The notes beneath the pieces were generated by a model. It did no database searches and was not told the origin of the DNA. It saw only the letters and a program-made list of their open reading frames with translations. 64,000 nt of DNA from positions 80,943 through 144,942 of the forward strand of contig CALKUQ010000020.1 in NCBI GenBank assembly GCA_937996705.1, read 5' to 3'. The translations under genes were made by a program, and so were the position numbers. Within the stretch, counting starts at the first letter, position 1. Every line of letters begins with the position of its first letter. The DNA is from an uncultured Chlamydiae bacterium. GTDB taxonomy: Bacteria > Chlamydiota > Chlamydiia > Chlamydiales > 2-12-FULL-49-11. This document shows, piece by piece, positions 45,628-54,624 of this stretch.

Positions 45628-46980
45628 TTACACCGTTTCAGCTTCTAAATCGCTTTCTTCTTTTACCCTAGATTTGATTGACCAAACTGGTAATAAAAGA
45701 AGTACCATCATCACAGAACAGACCCCGAGGACCGTAAAAAATACACCCCAACCCAAATCTTCAGCAATTTTCCCAAAAGGAAACCCTGCAGCTGCTGCCC
45801 CAGCATAACCGAACCAACCAATAAAGCCAACTGCTGTTCCTGCAGCTTTTTTATGAGAGAGCTCAGCTGCTGCCACACCCACAAGCATTTGCGGACCAAA
45901 AATAAAAAACCCAATCGCAAACATAACAATCGAGGCAAAAATAATCCCCCCTGAAGGTATGTACCAAAGTCCGATCACACTCAAGACCACGAAGAGAGAA
46001 AAAATTACATTACTGGGACCCCTTCTCCCTTGAAAAATCTTATCAGAAAGCCACCCAGAAGCTAAACAACCGAAAAACCCCCCCACTTCAAAACTAAAAA
46101 TGCAAGAGCCGGCCGCAAGTAAAGAAAAACTTTTGTACTCATATAAATAGAGTTGCCCCCAATCTGTGATGACCATTCGAACAACATACACAAAAAAGTA
46201 GGCAAAAGCTAAGATCCAAATATATCTATTTTTTAGCACATACTCAAAGAGCATCTCTTTTTGCGAAATCTCCCTCTCTTCCTTAATTTTTTGACCTTCA
46301 GGAATTTCTCCCCTATATTTTTCAATTGTAGGGAGCCCAAGTGACTGAGGTGTATCGCGCAAGCGGTTAATTAAAAAAAGACCTACTAATATGCAGAGAA
46401 CTCCAGGAATGTACATAGCCATCCTCCAACCCCAAGCACTAGCAATCACTGCAACCAAAATAGGGATAATAGCTCCCCCTACATTATGCGAGGTACTAGC
46501 AATCCCCCACCAAGTACCCCTCTCATTCTGAGAGTACCAGTGAGTAAGCAATCTAGCACACGGGGGCCAGCCCCAACCTTGAAACCACCCATTTAGACCC
46601 CAAAAAAGGGCAAAAAAGAAAATACTGGAGGTCATCCCAAAAAAAATATTGAACAGACCGGTTAAGATGAGACCAAAAGCCATAAAATATCTGGGATTTG
46701 ACCTGTCCGACATCATTCCGCTAATGAATTTACTTAACCCATAAGTGATCGATAAAATACTTGCTAAAATTCCAAGCTCTGCCTTGCTAAACCCTAAATC
46801 GACCATCATTGCAGGCATTGCAAAGGTAAAACTCTTCCTTGTGATATAAAAAAAGGCATACCCAATATACATAGAATAAAAGATTCTTGTTCTCCAATAC
46901 TTATAACTTTTTTTAATAAGTTCAGAATCTTTAATTTCTTCTATATACGGAGCATGTTCAAATATTTTGAACCAATTCAC
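45628..46980 (-). CDS. uhpC: UhpC-type hexose-phosphate/phosphate antiporter
   Basis: The 450-residue, twelve-helix protein belongs to the organophosphate:phosphate antiporter family of the major facilitator group: YWRTRIFYSMYIGYAFFYITRKS near the start (two parts of the family signature), SDRSNPRYFM after helix 2-3 and WGWPPCARLLTHWYS. In chlamydiae it imports glucose 6-phosphate from the host. Ends in a charged tail. It is the CT544 counterpart and lies upstream of dnaE. Confidence 0.93.
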   Translation of the reverse strand: MNWFKIFEHAPYIEEIKDSELIKKSYKYWRTRIFYSMYIGYAFFYITRKSFTFAMPAMMVDLGFSKAELGILASILSITYGLSKFISGMMSDRSNPRYFMAFGLILTGLFNIFFGMTSSIFFFALFWGLNGWFQGWGWPPCARLLTHWYSQNERGTWWGIASTSHNVGGAIIPILVAVIASAWGWRMAMYIPGVLCILVGLFLINRLRDTPQSLGLPTIEKYRGEIPEGQKIKEEREISQKEMLFEYVLKNRYIWILAFAYFFVYVVRMVITDWGQLYLYEYKSFSLLAAGSCIFSFEVGGFFGCLASGWLSDKIFQGRRGPSNVIFSLFVVLSVIGLWYIPSGGIIFASIVMFAIGFFIFGPQMLVGVAAAELSHKKAAGTAVGFIGWFGYAGAAAAGFPFGKIAEDLGWGVFFTVLGVCSVMMVLLLLPVWSIKSRVKEESDLEAETV

Positions 46981-47086
46981 AAGTTGTTCCCCTGGTTACT
47001 CACATTCCCCATAAATTATGAACCTTTTTTACGAATTTTGCAACACTCACTTTACTTTTCAATATTTTTTCTTTTAAATTACATAC

Positions 47087-47683
47087 ATGAGCAACAATAT
47101 TCCAAAAAATTTTGATCGGTCAGATCCATTAAACATTAAAATAAAACCTATAGACTCAAATAGGCAGCAACAAATCAACATCCCTTACAAAGGGAGGGAA
47201 ATCAATTCACAAGCACTCTCACAAATAGCTCTCTTATCGAATTTAGAGACCAAGACAACGGAAATCTTAAACTCTACAAATCAGACCCAAATTACAATAG
47301 ATCTTTTAACAAGCCTAAAACATTTCAAATATCTTCTTGAAGCTCTTATGACAAAAGATTCGAGTAAAGATTCCTTGTTTGCAGAAGACCTCTCCTCCAC
47401 ATGGCACTCCATCATTGATATCATGGTAGAAAAATCCCTTCACAAAACCTCCCCAAGCCTAACCCTCAAGCAATTTATCCAATCGCTTCACCACTATCCA
47501 GAAAAGACCGACCACACTATCGGTTTTTACCTTACTGAGTATGCTGGGGAGCGTTGGCTCCCTCTGCCATTTATGCACCTTCTCTACCAGCTTCACAAAG
47601 AGGCCCTCCTGACCCCTAGATCTTGCACCCTCGCTTCTTGGGTTAAAACCCTCGACTCTATAATATACTCCACAAATATCTGA
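47087..47683 (+). CDS. Hypothetical protein, 198 residues, accessory island
   Basis: I recognise no domain. The protein is soluble, rich in Asn/Gln/Ser/Thr in the first 70 residues, then helical with a compact C-terminal third. No signal peptide or membrane segment is visible. It is divergent from uhpC with a 106-base gap and begins the island between uhpC and hisS, two genes that are neighbours in C. trachomatis. A secreted effector is possible but unproven. Confidence 0.5.
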   Translation: MSNNIPKNFDRSDPLNIKIKPIDSNRQQQINIPYKGREINSQALSQIALLSNLETKTTEILNSTNQTQITIDLLTSLKHFKYLLEALMTKDSSKDSLFAEDLSSTWHSIIDIMVEKSLHKTSPSLTLKQFIQSLHHYPEKTDHTIGFYLTEYAGERWLPLPFMHLLYQLHKEALLTPRSCTLASWVKTLDSIIYSTNI

Positions 47684-47689
47684 AAATTA

Positions 47690-47707
47690 TGTACTTAGAT
47701 AAGTACA
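47690..47707. promoter_or_regulatory. Perfect 8-base inverted repeat, operator-like
   Basis: TGTACTTAGATAAGTACA is a perfect dyad around a two-base centre. It begins seven bases after the stop of the first island gene and ends 44 bases before the -35 of the next promoter. No U-tract follows, so an operator for a dimeric regulator is more likely than a terminator. The binding protein is unknown. Confidence 0.4.
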
Positions 47708-47751
47708 GAGCTTTGAACAGAACTTGTTTTCATAATAACAACTACTAATAA

Positions 47752-47780
47752 TTGAAAAACAATTATGAATATGCTATAAT
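47752..47780 (+). promoter_or_regulatory. Near-consensus sigma-70-type promoter of the 47819 gene
   Basis: TTGAAA (47752-47757) and TATAAT (47775-47780) are exactly 17 bases apart. The predicted start near 47787 gives a 32-base leader with AAAGGAG (47808-47814) before the ATG at 47819. This is the best promoter in the window and suggests strong expression unless repressed. Confidence 0.8.
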
Positions 47781-47818
47781 TGTTTTTAATTATTCTCAAC
47801 ATTCGGTAAAGGAGTTTT

Positions 47819-48157
47819 ATGAGTTTGAATCTTTTAACCGCAGTAGCCGAATTTAACCGTACTCCAGGGGCAATATTTGTTTATAAAGGACCTAATAGCT
47901 ATACCATCATTAAAAGGTCCCTTTCTCTCAAATATATTATATACCTAATTTGCTCTGTATTCGGATCGATGGGCACTAATAAAAGCTTCATCGCAAGGAA
48001 TCTAGAAGCACTAAAGATACCGAATAACACAATACAGTTATCTTTATGCGGATCTAGAGAGGATGATCTTACAAAAATTAGTAATGCGCTTGAAACCTTA
48101 GGCTTTCCTCAGGGGGACACTTCTGGTGATGAGGACCTTTTTTCCAGTATGGATTAA
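47819..48157 (+). CDS. Hypothetical small protein with one hydrophobic segment
   Basis: The 112-residue protein has a possible membrane or buried helix at about residues 37-51 (LKYIIYLICSVFGSM), a helical middle and an acidic C-terminus (SGDEDLFSSMD). No signal peptide. It has its own near-consensus promoter and a strong ribosome binding site. It lies 15 bases before the next island gene and is probably cotranscribed with it. No family is recognised. Confidence 0.6.
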   Translation: MSLNLLTAVAEFNRTPGAIFVYKGPNSYTIIKRSLSLKYIIYLICSVFGSMGTNKSFIARNLEALKIPNNTIQLSLCGSREDDLTKISNALETLGFPQGDTSGDEDLFSSMD

Positions 48158-48172
48158 CATAAATAAATACAA

Positions 48173-49027
48173 ATGGATGCTACTATGGTTTTGCCAGCAA
48201 ATTGTTATAGACCAGAAGGATACCTAGAGTTTGGGTGCCCAAAAATTATTTCAAAGGTATTTGACTGCCTTTCATTCACGATTTTCGAGACAATCCAAGC
48301 AATTGGAAATTTATTCAAACGGCAACAATCCACCCAAGATGCCCGAGACTCCCCGATTTCTAGGAGTGACTCTTCCGTAGGACTTCCCCCTTCAACCCTA
48401 CCCTCAATAAAACCCTCTCACACTCCTCCCACTCCTCCCACTCCTTTGACACGAGACGAGGAAGCTATTCTCGAGCAAGTGCTCATGGATTTTGCCAGAA
48501 GCTCTCGGGAAAGTGTTCGGACAATCAACGGAGAGAGGATTGAAAAAATGGCTGAGGTAACCTATGAAGTATTTAAAGATACTCTGGCTAAAATTTCAGG
48601 AGCCTCTTTTACCTCATATGAGAGTAAACTCGCTAATTATATGGGCCCATTTACTGGCTTTTGCAGGAAAACCTTTCACTACACAGTAGAGACCCTTCTA
48701 AAGACCTTTAATCAAGATATTTCTAAAACAATTTTCGCCTTAAATTTTTTAACACAGACAGCCTTTGCAACGTGTACACGCCCAGGTGCTTTATCAACTT
48801 GCTTTACCGACCTTCCAGATGAGCCAGAATTTTCTGAGCAAAGCTCTCAAACCTATTGCCTAACTACAGCAGAACCTCTGCACGCTCTAATGTCAATAAC
48901 GTGCACAAAAACAAAAGTGTCAGAGAATAAGGCTTTTACAAAAACGCGAACAGTAGAACTGAGAGCCATTTTTTCCCCCGAAAATCGCGCTCCTCTGATA
49001 GAAAATTCGGTTTCTCCCAGCTCCTGA
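48173..49027 (+). CDS. Hypothetical protein with Pro/Ser/Thr-rich linker, accessory island
   Basis: The 284-residue product has an N-terminal amphipathic region (to about residue 48), a disordered Pro/Ser/Thr-rich linker (about 50-93) containing HTPPTPPTPL, then a helical domain (about 93-220) and a Cys-containing tail. Such a layout (targeting segment, linker, folded domain) is common in secreted effectors. The linker is encoded by a short tandem repeat. Its ribosome binding site is weak, so translation may depend on the gene 15 bases upstream. Ends 16 bases from the convergent gene at 49044. Confidence 0.55.
   Translation: MDATMVLPANCYRPEGYLEFGCPKIISKVFDCLSFTIFETIQAIGNLFKRQQSTQDARDSPISRSDSSVGLPPSTLPSIKPSHTPPTPPTPLTRDEEAILEQVLMDFARSSRESVRTINGERIEKMAEVTYEVFKDTLAKISGASFTSYESKLANYMGPFTGFCRKTFHYTVETLLKTFNQDISKTIFALNFLTQTAFATCTRPGALSTCFTDLPDEPEFSEQSSQTYCLTTAEPLHALMSITCTKTKVSENKAFTKTRTVELRAIFSPENRAPLIENSVSPSS
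48421..48447 (+). repeat. Three tandem 9-base repeats within a Pro/Thr linker
   Basis: CACTCCTCC occurs twice, followed by CACTCCTTT, encoding part of HTPPTPPTPL. The in-frame unit can add or lose three residues without breaking the gene, so the linker length may vary between strains. Confidence 0.75.
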
Positions 49028-49043
49028 AGAGTAGGCAAACTAT

Positions 49044-51353
49044 TTATCGCCGAACTATTTGACGAATATTTAGAACAGACCAGTAAGAGATGTCACAACC
49101 TGTATTTCGACCAGCCCGTTTTTCTGAAGGAAACATCTCAAGATAGGGGATCAACTCAATAGGAGAACACTCCCTCTCAAGAAGAGGCTCAATGGTTTTA
49201 GCGATATCGCTTTTTCTACTAATCGATCTAAAGCCAGCTTTTAAAAGGCAGGGCTCTGGATCTATTAAGTCCATAGTAAAGGTCTTATCCGTCGTCATAA
49301 AAAATCCCCCTGGATTGATGGCACGTGCAAGGTGAGGAAGAAATAGGGGATAACTCCTCGGAACAAAAAAAGCCCCCTTAAGAAAAAAGAGATCAAACCC
49401 TTTTTTTAATTCTTCTTGCAGAAGTCTTGGATACGATTCTGGTTTAGTAATGTCAGCATGAAGAAGTGTAATTACCCTCTCTTTTGCACAAGGCTGCCCA
49501 AAATATTGCCAATCGAATTTTATTTGGACTCCTCTAGCCGGCAGCGCTGACAGCTCCACTGTCTCCAAATCGACTCCCATGAGCTTTAAATCACATAAAA
49601 GTTTTAAAGCGAAGTAATCCATTATATGCTCTCTTCCGGAAAATAAGCTCGTACTAGCACCAAATGTCCTTCTATGACTGAAAAAATTTAGATTGGTCTT
49701 TAATACCTTGACAACCTCTGCAAACCCCCCTTTTTCATGCAATTTCGCAAGAGCCATCTTAAACTGTGTAAAATCAAAATCGGCTAAATCCACAAAAATC
49801 GCTTCATCTGCATCTGTCGCTAAAAAAGGGGCCGTTGCATCAGCTCCTGCACAACCGTAGATAAGTTTCAAAGGCCTACTATCAGGATTAATATCTTTTT
49901 TTAGCTGCCTGAAATAGACGTTTAAGTCTGGGTTTAAACTAAGTTCCGTAGAATCTGAAACTCTAGGATCTAAATCAAGAAGATCATAAAAGGCGCATCG
50001 TTCTTGTTTTGAAATTTGAGCAAGGAGCCTTAGCGCTCTTTCAGAATTTTTCTGGCGCATTTCAGGGATTGCAAGCAATTCCTCTAACTCAGCCTTAACC
50101 TCATCTACCGACTTGTTTCCAATAATCTTAGGCATTTGCATATGACTGAGCACTGTCTTAGCTAGGCCCTCTCCAAAAAATACTTGATTAAATGTAATTT
50201 TAGACAAATCAGGATGATACCCTGAAAGATCCCAAACTCTTTTAAAGGAATTTCGCACCCACTCAACTCTATCCATACCGTCTAAAATCAAGTCCCCTTT
50301 AAGCGGGAGGGTGTGGGAAAGTGTTAACTCTCTGGAAGATCTCCAAGCCCTCATAAGATTTTTTTCGATATACCCTTCAATATCCCCTTTTTCTAATACA
50401 AGAACTGGCCTTACCTCTTCTCTATTGCAGGCATCTCTCAAAAACTGGACATAACAAGGGTCTACAACATAGGTTTTACCATCAAGCCCTAATACTCTCA
50501 CAATCGTATGAACTGTTGCTAAAGTTACCTTTGGCTCCAAGTCATATCGGACAAGAGACTGAGCTTCATACCCCAAAACTTTAAGGCATACCTCCATAAT
50601 AATCGCAGCAGTCCTTCCGTGAAAATTATATCCTGTAAGGTATCTCCCTGACAGTCCCCTATCAGGCATTTCGATTCGGTGTGATTCTAAATAGATTTGT
50701 GTAATATTTTGAACAAAAGGAAATAACTTTTCTGCAACTTCTTGAAGCGAACTTTTAAAAAATTCAGGGTCAGCGCTATCTATTGCAGGGGGAACTAAGT
50801 AGAGATAGAGGATTTTTTCAATAAACGCTTTCCCAGCTGATCTAATTTGTTCGATCGACTGCACTCTAACTCTCTGCTTGACTTGACTTGCTCGGATTAA
50901 TTCTGGCTCCACTTGACCGATAAGAGCGTTTTTTAAAGTAAAAATTCTACCATCAATTGCAGAAACCAGTTTTTCCTCATGAGGCCTCCCACTCAAAACA
51001 GTAAAACAAGATTCACAAAGGGCTGGGAAATATTCCTTTTTCAGTCCCGCGAGGATTTCATCCCCCTCTAAGACCGCCTGAACCTCCTCAAGAGTGAGAT
51101 CTCTTTTTCCAAAAAAAGGGCGTAACAATTCTGCTAATGAAAAAAAAAGTTGTTGATCTTTGAAAAATACGGAAAGATCAATCTTGAGGGCAGGATTGAA
51201 AAGGGAGGGCAAAGGCATAAAGTTTCGAACCATCGCCTTAACACGTTCGACTACCCCTGACTCAACTCTTGACTCATCCCTCAAAGGGGGCGCTCCCACA
51301 CCTGAACAACCAGCTCCATAAGCTCGAAAAACAACTTCCATAGTAAAATCCAT
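49044..51353 (-). CDS. Large two-domain protein: transglutaminase-like region plus methyltransferase-like fold
   Basis: The 769-residue protein matches no family I can name with certainty. Residues 240-300 resemble a transglutaminase core: TVHTIVRVLGLDGKTYVVDP offers His282 and Asp298, but the position where the catalytic Cys is expected falls in FHGRTAA and holds no Cys. Residues 495-690 resemble a class I SAM methyltransferase: GCAGADATAPF (500-510) followed by an acidic strand end EAIFVDL (Asp522), and DLFFLKGAFFVPRSY later. The first 80 residues are Ala/Gly/Pro mixed. No signal peptide. It has its own promoter but no Shine-Dalgarno. Possible secreted modifier of host proteins; function unproven. 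Confidence 0.5.
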   Translation of the reverse strand: MDFTMEVVFRAYGAGCSGVGAPPLRDESRVESGVVERVKAMVRNFMPLPSLFNPALKIDLSVFFKDQQLFFSLAELLRPFFGKRDLTLEEVQAVLEGDEILAGLKKEYFPALCESCFTVLSGRPHEEKLVSAIDGRIFTLKNALIGQVEPELIRASQVKQRVRVQSIEQIRSAGKAFIEKILYLYLVPPAIDSADPEFFKSSLQEVAEKLFPFVQNITQIYLESHRIEMPDRGLSGRYLTGYNFHGRTAAIIMEVCLKVLGYEAQSLVRYDLEPKVTLATVHTIVRVLGLDGKTYVVDPCYVQFLRDACNREEVRPVLVLEKGDIEGYIEKNLMRAWRSSRELTLSHTLPLKGDLILDGMDRVEWVRNSFKRVWDLSGYHPDLSKITFNQVFFGEGLAKTVLSHMQMPKIIGNKSVDEVKAELEELLAIPEMRQKNSERALRLLAQISKQERCAFYDLLDLDPRVSDSTELSLNPDLNVYFRQLKKDINPDSRPLKLIYGCAGADATAPFLATDADEAIFVDLADFDFTQFKMALAKLHEKGGFAEVVKVLKTNLNFFSHRRTFGASTSLFSGREHIMDYFALKLLCDLKLMGVDLETVELSALPARGVQIKFDWQYFGQPCAKERVITLLHADITKPESYPRLLQEELKKGFDLFFLKGAFFVPRSYPLFLPHLARAINPGGFFMTTDKTFTMDLIDPEPCLLKAGFRSISRKSDIAKTIEPLLERECSPIELIPYLEMFPSEKRAGRNTGCDISYWSVLNIRQIVRR

Positions 51354-51376
51354 ATTAATAATATTATAATTGAAAA

Positions 51377-51406
51377 ATTATATATTAATTTGATTATTTT
51401 TGTCTA
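51377..51406 (-). promoter_or_regulatory. Promoter of the 769-residue island gene
   Basis: On the minus strand TAGACA (51406-51401) and TATAAT (51382-51377) are 18 bases apart. A start near 51370 leaves only about 17 bases of AU-rich leader and no Shine-Dalgarno before the ATG. A perfect inverted repeat TATAATT/AATTATA (51365-51371 with 51376-51382) overlaps the -10 and could be an operator. Confidence 0.5.
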
Positions 51407-51539
51407 TCTATTGCTCGTATTTCAAAATTAGTTTTTCGATTTTTTGAGACTTCCCCCTTTGAAAAAAATCCATTTTTAAATTCAACTGGGGATAACAAAT
51501 CTCCTAGATGACAAATCACAGTTTTGCTAGACTAGGCAG

Positions 51540-52817
51540 ATGTTTCAGAGGGTAAAAGGGTCATTTGATATTGTTCCAGAAGATGCCGAAAAATGGCGTC
51601 AAGCGGACGCTTGGCAGCGCTTTGAAAAGGAAGCAAGAAAGATTTCCTCTTTATACCAATTTCAAGAGATTCGAACCCCTATTTTTGAGCACACCGAGGT
51701 ATTCACCAGAAGTGCAGGGAGTGAGTCTGATGTCGTTTTAAAAGAGATGTACACATTTTTTGACAAAGGGGAGAGATCGCTTTCACTCAGACCGGAACTA
51801 ACTGCTCCTATCGTAAGGGCATTTATTGAAAACAGCCTATTTCAAAAAGGGTGCGATCGCTTTTTTTACATGGGGCCCTGCTTCCGATACGATCGGATGC
51901 AAAAAGGGAGATACAGGCAGTTTCACCAATTTGGAGTGGAACTATTTGGTCCCAAAGACCCCTATCTCGATGTCGAGACAATCTACTTTCTTTTGCAGCT
52001 TTATAAAAACCTGGGGATTTCAAAAACTACTTTGAAAATCAACTCGATTGGCGATAAAGAAATTAGAGAGGAATTTGCAAACGCCCTAAAAAGTTATTTT
52101 AAATCGTATGAAAAACAGCTCTCTGAAGATAGCCAAAGAAGATTAACAACAAACCCCTTTCGCATTTTAGATTCTAAAGAGGAGTGTGACCAAGCTTTAG
52201 TAAAAAACGCCCCTAAAATCTCAGAGTTTTTAACCCCTTTAAGACGGACGTTTTTTGAAGATGTTTTACAAATACTTGACTCCTTAAAAATTTCTTATGA
52301 AGTCGACCCTAATCTTGTCAGAGGTCTTGACTACTATTGTGACACTGTATTTGAAGTTGTCTCCACAAACGATTCTGGCGCGCAAAATGCAATCGGAGGG
52401 GGAGGCAGATATGACGGGCTTATGAAAGCTATGGGCGGTCCTGACCTTCCTGGTTTTGGCTTTGCTACGGGAATCGAACGAGTGTTGCAAAGCATGCTTG
52501 CGGAAAACTCCCTAGTGTCTGAAAAAGAAGGTCCTACTTACTATTTCATCCCCCTCTCTCCCCCAGCAAAAGAGCTCTGTTTTAGAGCGATGACCCTCTT
52601 ACGAAACCAAGGAAAATCGGCGATTCTTCACACAAAAAACTACCACGCGAAGAAAGGACTTAGCCAAGCCTTAGAACTGAATGCACAATTTGCCGTTCTT
52701 GTAGGAGAAGAAGAGATCGAATCTAACCACTTAACAATAAAATGCTTAAAAACAAGAGAGGAGAAAAAAATCCCCCTTGCAGAGCTAATATCCCCTAAAG
52801 AGACCTTCCATGCATAG
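51540..52817 (+). CDS. hisS: Histidyl-tRNA synthetase
   Basis: The 425-residue class II synthetase has motif 2 (CFRYDRMQKGRYRQFHQFG region, read in two parts), the histidine-specific RGLDYYCDTVFE segment and motif 3 FATGIERV. It charges tRNA-His. Its stop overlaps aspS by eight bases, the chlamydial hisS–aspS pair (CT543–CT542). Confidence 0.97.
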   Translation: MFQRVKGSFDIVPEDAEKWRQADAWQRFEKEARKISSLYQFQEIRTPIFEHTEVFTRSAGSESDVVLKEMYTFFDKGERSLSLRPELTAPIVRAFIENSLFQKGCDRFFYMGPCFRYDRMQKGRYRQFHQFGVELFGPKDPYLDVETIYFLLQLYKNLGISKTTLKINSIGDKEIREEFANALKSYFKSYEKQLSEDSQRRLTTNPFRILDSKEECDQALVKNAPKISEFLTPLRRTFFEDVLQILDSLKISYEVDPNLVRGLDYYCDTVFEVVSTNDSGAQNAIGGGGRYDGLMKAMGGPDLPGFGFATGIERVLQSMLAENSLVSEKEGPTYYFIPLSPPAKELCFRAMTLLRNQGKSAILHTKNYHAKKGLSQALELNAQFAVLVGEEEIESNHLTIKCLKTREEKKIPLAELISPKETFHA

Positions 52818-54555
52818 CACTTCATTAAGGACACACACAACAGGCGAGCTTCGAAAAGAGGATGCCGGAAAAATTGTTACCCTCTGCGGTTGGGTCCACA
52901 GAAGACGGGATCACGGCGGCCTAATTTTTATTGATTTGCGCGATAGGTATGGGATTACACAACTTGTTTTTAACTCTGAGGCTGACCATCTTAGAAGCGA
53001 ATGGTCTATCTCTGTAACTGGGAAAGTTCGTCTAAGAGAGGCTGGAATGAATAATCCAAAACTCGCTACTGGTGAAATTGAAATTGAGGCTATATCTCAC
53101 AAAGTCCTTTCAAAATCCAAGACCCCACCCTTTTCTATCTGTGACGAAGAGTTAGATGTGAACGAAGACTTAAGACTCACTTACAGATACCTGGACATCC
53201 GTAGGGGGCCAATTTTAAATCACCTCCTTTTAAGACACAAACTCACCCTGACGATCCGAAACTTTTTTGATAAACATGGATTTACCGATGTTGAAACCCC
53301 TATTTTAACAAAATCAACCCCGGAAGGGGCAAGAGACTACATCGTCCCCTCTCGAGTTCACCACGGATCGTTTTATGCCCTACCTCAGTCTCCTCAAATT
53401 TTTAAACAATTACTTATGATCTCTGGACTCGATCGGTATTACCAAATTGCAAGGTGCTTTCGAGATGAAGATCTTCGAGCTGATAGACAACCTGAGTTTA
53501 CCCAAATTGACGTTGAAATGAGTTATATTGATCAAAAAGATATTATGACTCTGATGGAATCGATGATTCGAGAGGTTTTTAAGGAGTGCATCAACCGTGA
53601 AGTTCCAGAAGTTTTTCCTACTATGAGCTACCAAGAGGCCTCTGAAAAATATGGAACGGATAGACCTGACTTAAGATTTGGATTAGAATTTATTACCCTT
53701 GATAAGATCGCTAAAGAGTGCAATTTCGGCGTCTTTAAAGAGGCCATGGAACAAGGTGGCACGGTTAAAGCGATGAAAATTCCAGGAGCCGCTGAGTTAA
53801 TTTCCAGAAAGGATATTGAAAATTTCACAACCTTTGTATCCTCTTTTGGCCTAAGGGGACTTGCTTGGATGAAAATGACAGAGGAGGGGCTAACCTCAAA
53901 TATTGTTAAGTTTTTCTCAGAAACTCACCAAAATGAGTTAATTAAGCAAGCTGATCTTAAAGCAGGGGATTTAATCCTATTTGCAGCTCAAGATCTATTC
54001 ACTGTTAATCAATCCTTTGACCATCTAAGACGCCACATAGGGGCAAAATTAGGTCTAATAGACCCAAATACATTTGAATTTGTCTGGATCGTTGATTTCC
54101 CCCTCTTTGACAAAGACCCGATCACAAAACAAATTTCCAGCACTCACCACCCCTTTACAGCACCCCTTGATGAGGATATTCACCTCCTAGAGAGTCACCC
54201 TGAAAAAGTGAGAGCGAAAGCCTATGATTTAGTGTTAAATGGAATAGAACTCGGAGGCGGCTCGATCCGAATTCACTCTCAAGAGATCCAAAGGAAAATT
54301 TTTGAACTGTTACGACTAACCCCAGAAGATATTGATTCAAAATTCGGCTTTTTTATTCAAGCTCTTCAATTTGGGACACCTCCGCACGGGGGGCTTGCCT
54401 TTGGCCTCGATAGAATCGCAATGCTTCTCACCAATTCTCCCTCCATTAGAGATGTGATTGCATTTCCAAAAACCCAAAAAGCCTCCGATTTAATGGTAAA
54501 CTGCCCCTCACCCGTTGCCCCTGAGCAGCTGAGAGATCTCGCCCTCTCGCTTTAG
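52810..54555 (+). CDS. aspS: Aspartyl-tRNA synthetase
   Basis: The 581-residue bacterial-type enzyme has the N-terminal OB-fold anticodon domain (GWVHRRRDHGGLIFIDLRD), motif 2 CFRDEDLRADRQPEFTQID, the bacteria-specific GAD insertion (about 290-420) and motif 3 GLAFGLDRI. Many bacterial AspRS also charge tRNA-Asn for amidation by GatCAB. It lies between hisS and mip in one transcript. Confidence 0.98.
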   Translation: MHSTSLRTHTTGELRKEDAGKIVTLCGWVHRRRDHGGLIFIDLRDRYGITQLVFNSEADHLRSEWSISVTGKVRLREAGMNNPKLATGEIEIEAISHKVLSKSKTPPFSICDEELDVNEDLRLTYRYLDIRRGPILNHLLLRHKLTLTIRNFFDKHGFTDVETPILTKSTPEGARDYIVPSRVHHGSFYALPQSPQIFKQLLMISGLDRYYQIARCFRDEDLRADRQPEFTQIDVEMSYIDQKDIMTLMESMIREVFKECINREVPEVFPTMSYQEASEKYGTDRPDLRFGLEFITLDKIAKECNFGVFKEAMEQGGTVKAMKIPGAAELISRKDIENFTTFVSSFGLRGLAWMKMTEEGLTSNIVKFFSETHQNELIKQADLKAGDLILFAAQDLFTVNQSFDHLRRHIGAKLGLIDPNTFEFVWIVDFPLFDKDPITKQISSTHHPFTAPLDEDIHLLESHPEKVRAKAYDLVLNGIELGGGSIRIHSQEIQRKIFELLRLTPEDIDSKFGFFIQALQFGTPPHGGLAFGLDRIAMLLTNSPSIRDVIAFPKTQKASDLMVNCPSPVAPEQLRDLALSL

Positions 54556-54624
54556 AGTCTGCTTTAAAAGAAGTGGAAAGAAAAAGATTGAATGGGTAAA
54601 GTAGTAGTTTACAAGGAGAACAAA

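Noticed and set aside
48421..48447. Tandem repeat considered as a CRISPR or VNTR array
   Set aside because: Only three 9-base units inside a coding linker; there are no spacers and no cas genes anywhere in the window.
46981..51539. Island considered as a prophage or integrated plasmid
   Set aside because: No integrase, transposase, phage structural gene, tRNA attachment site or flanking direct repeat was seen.
54592..54624. Upstream ATG for mip
   Set aside because: It would place GKVVVYKENK before the signal peptide and has no ribosome binding site, while the ATG at 54625 has an ideal one.
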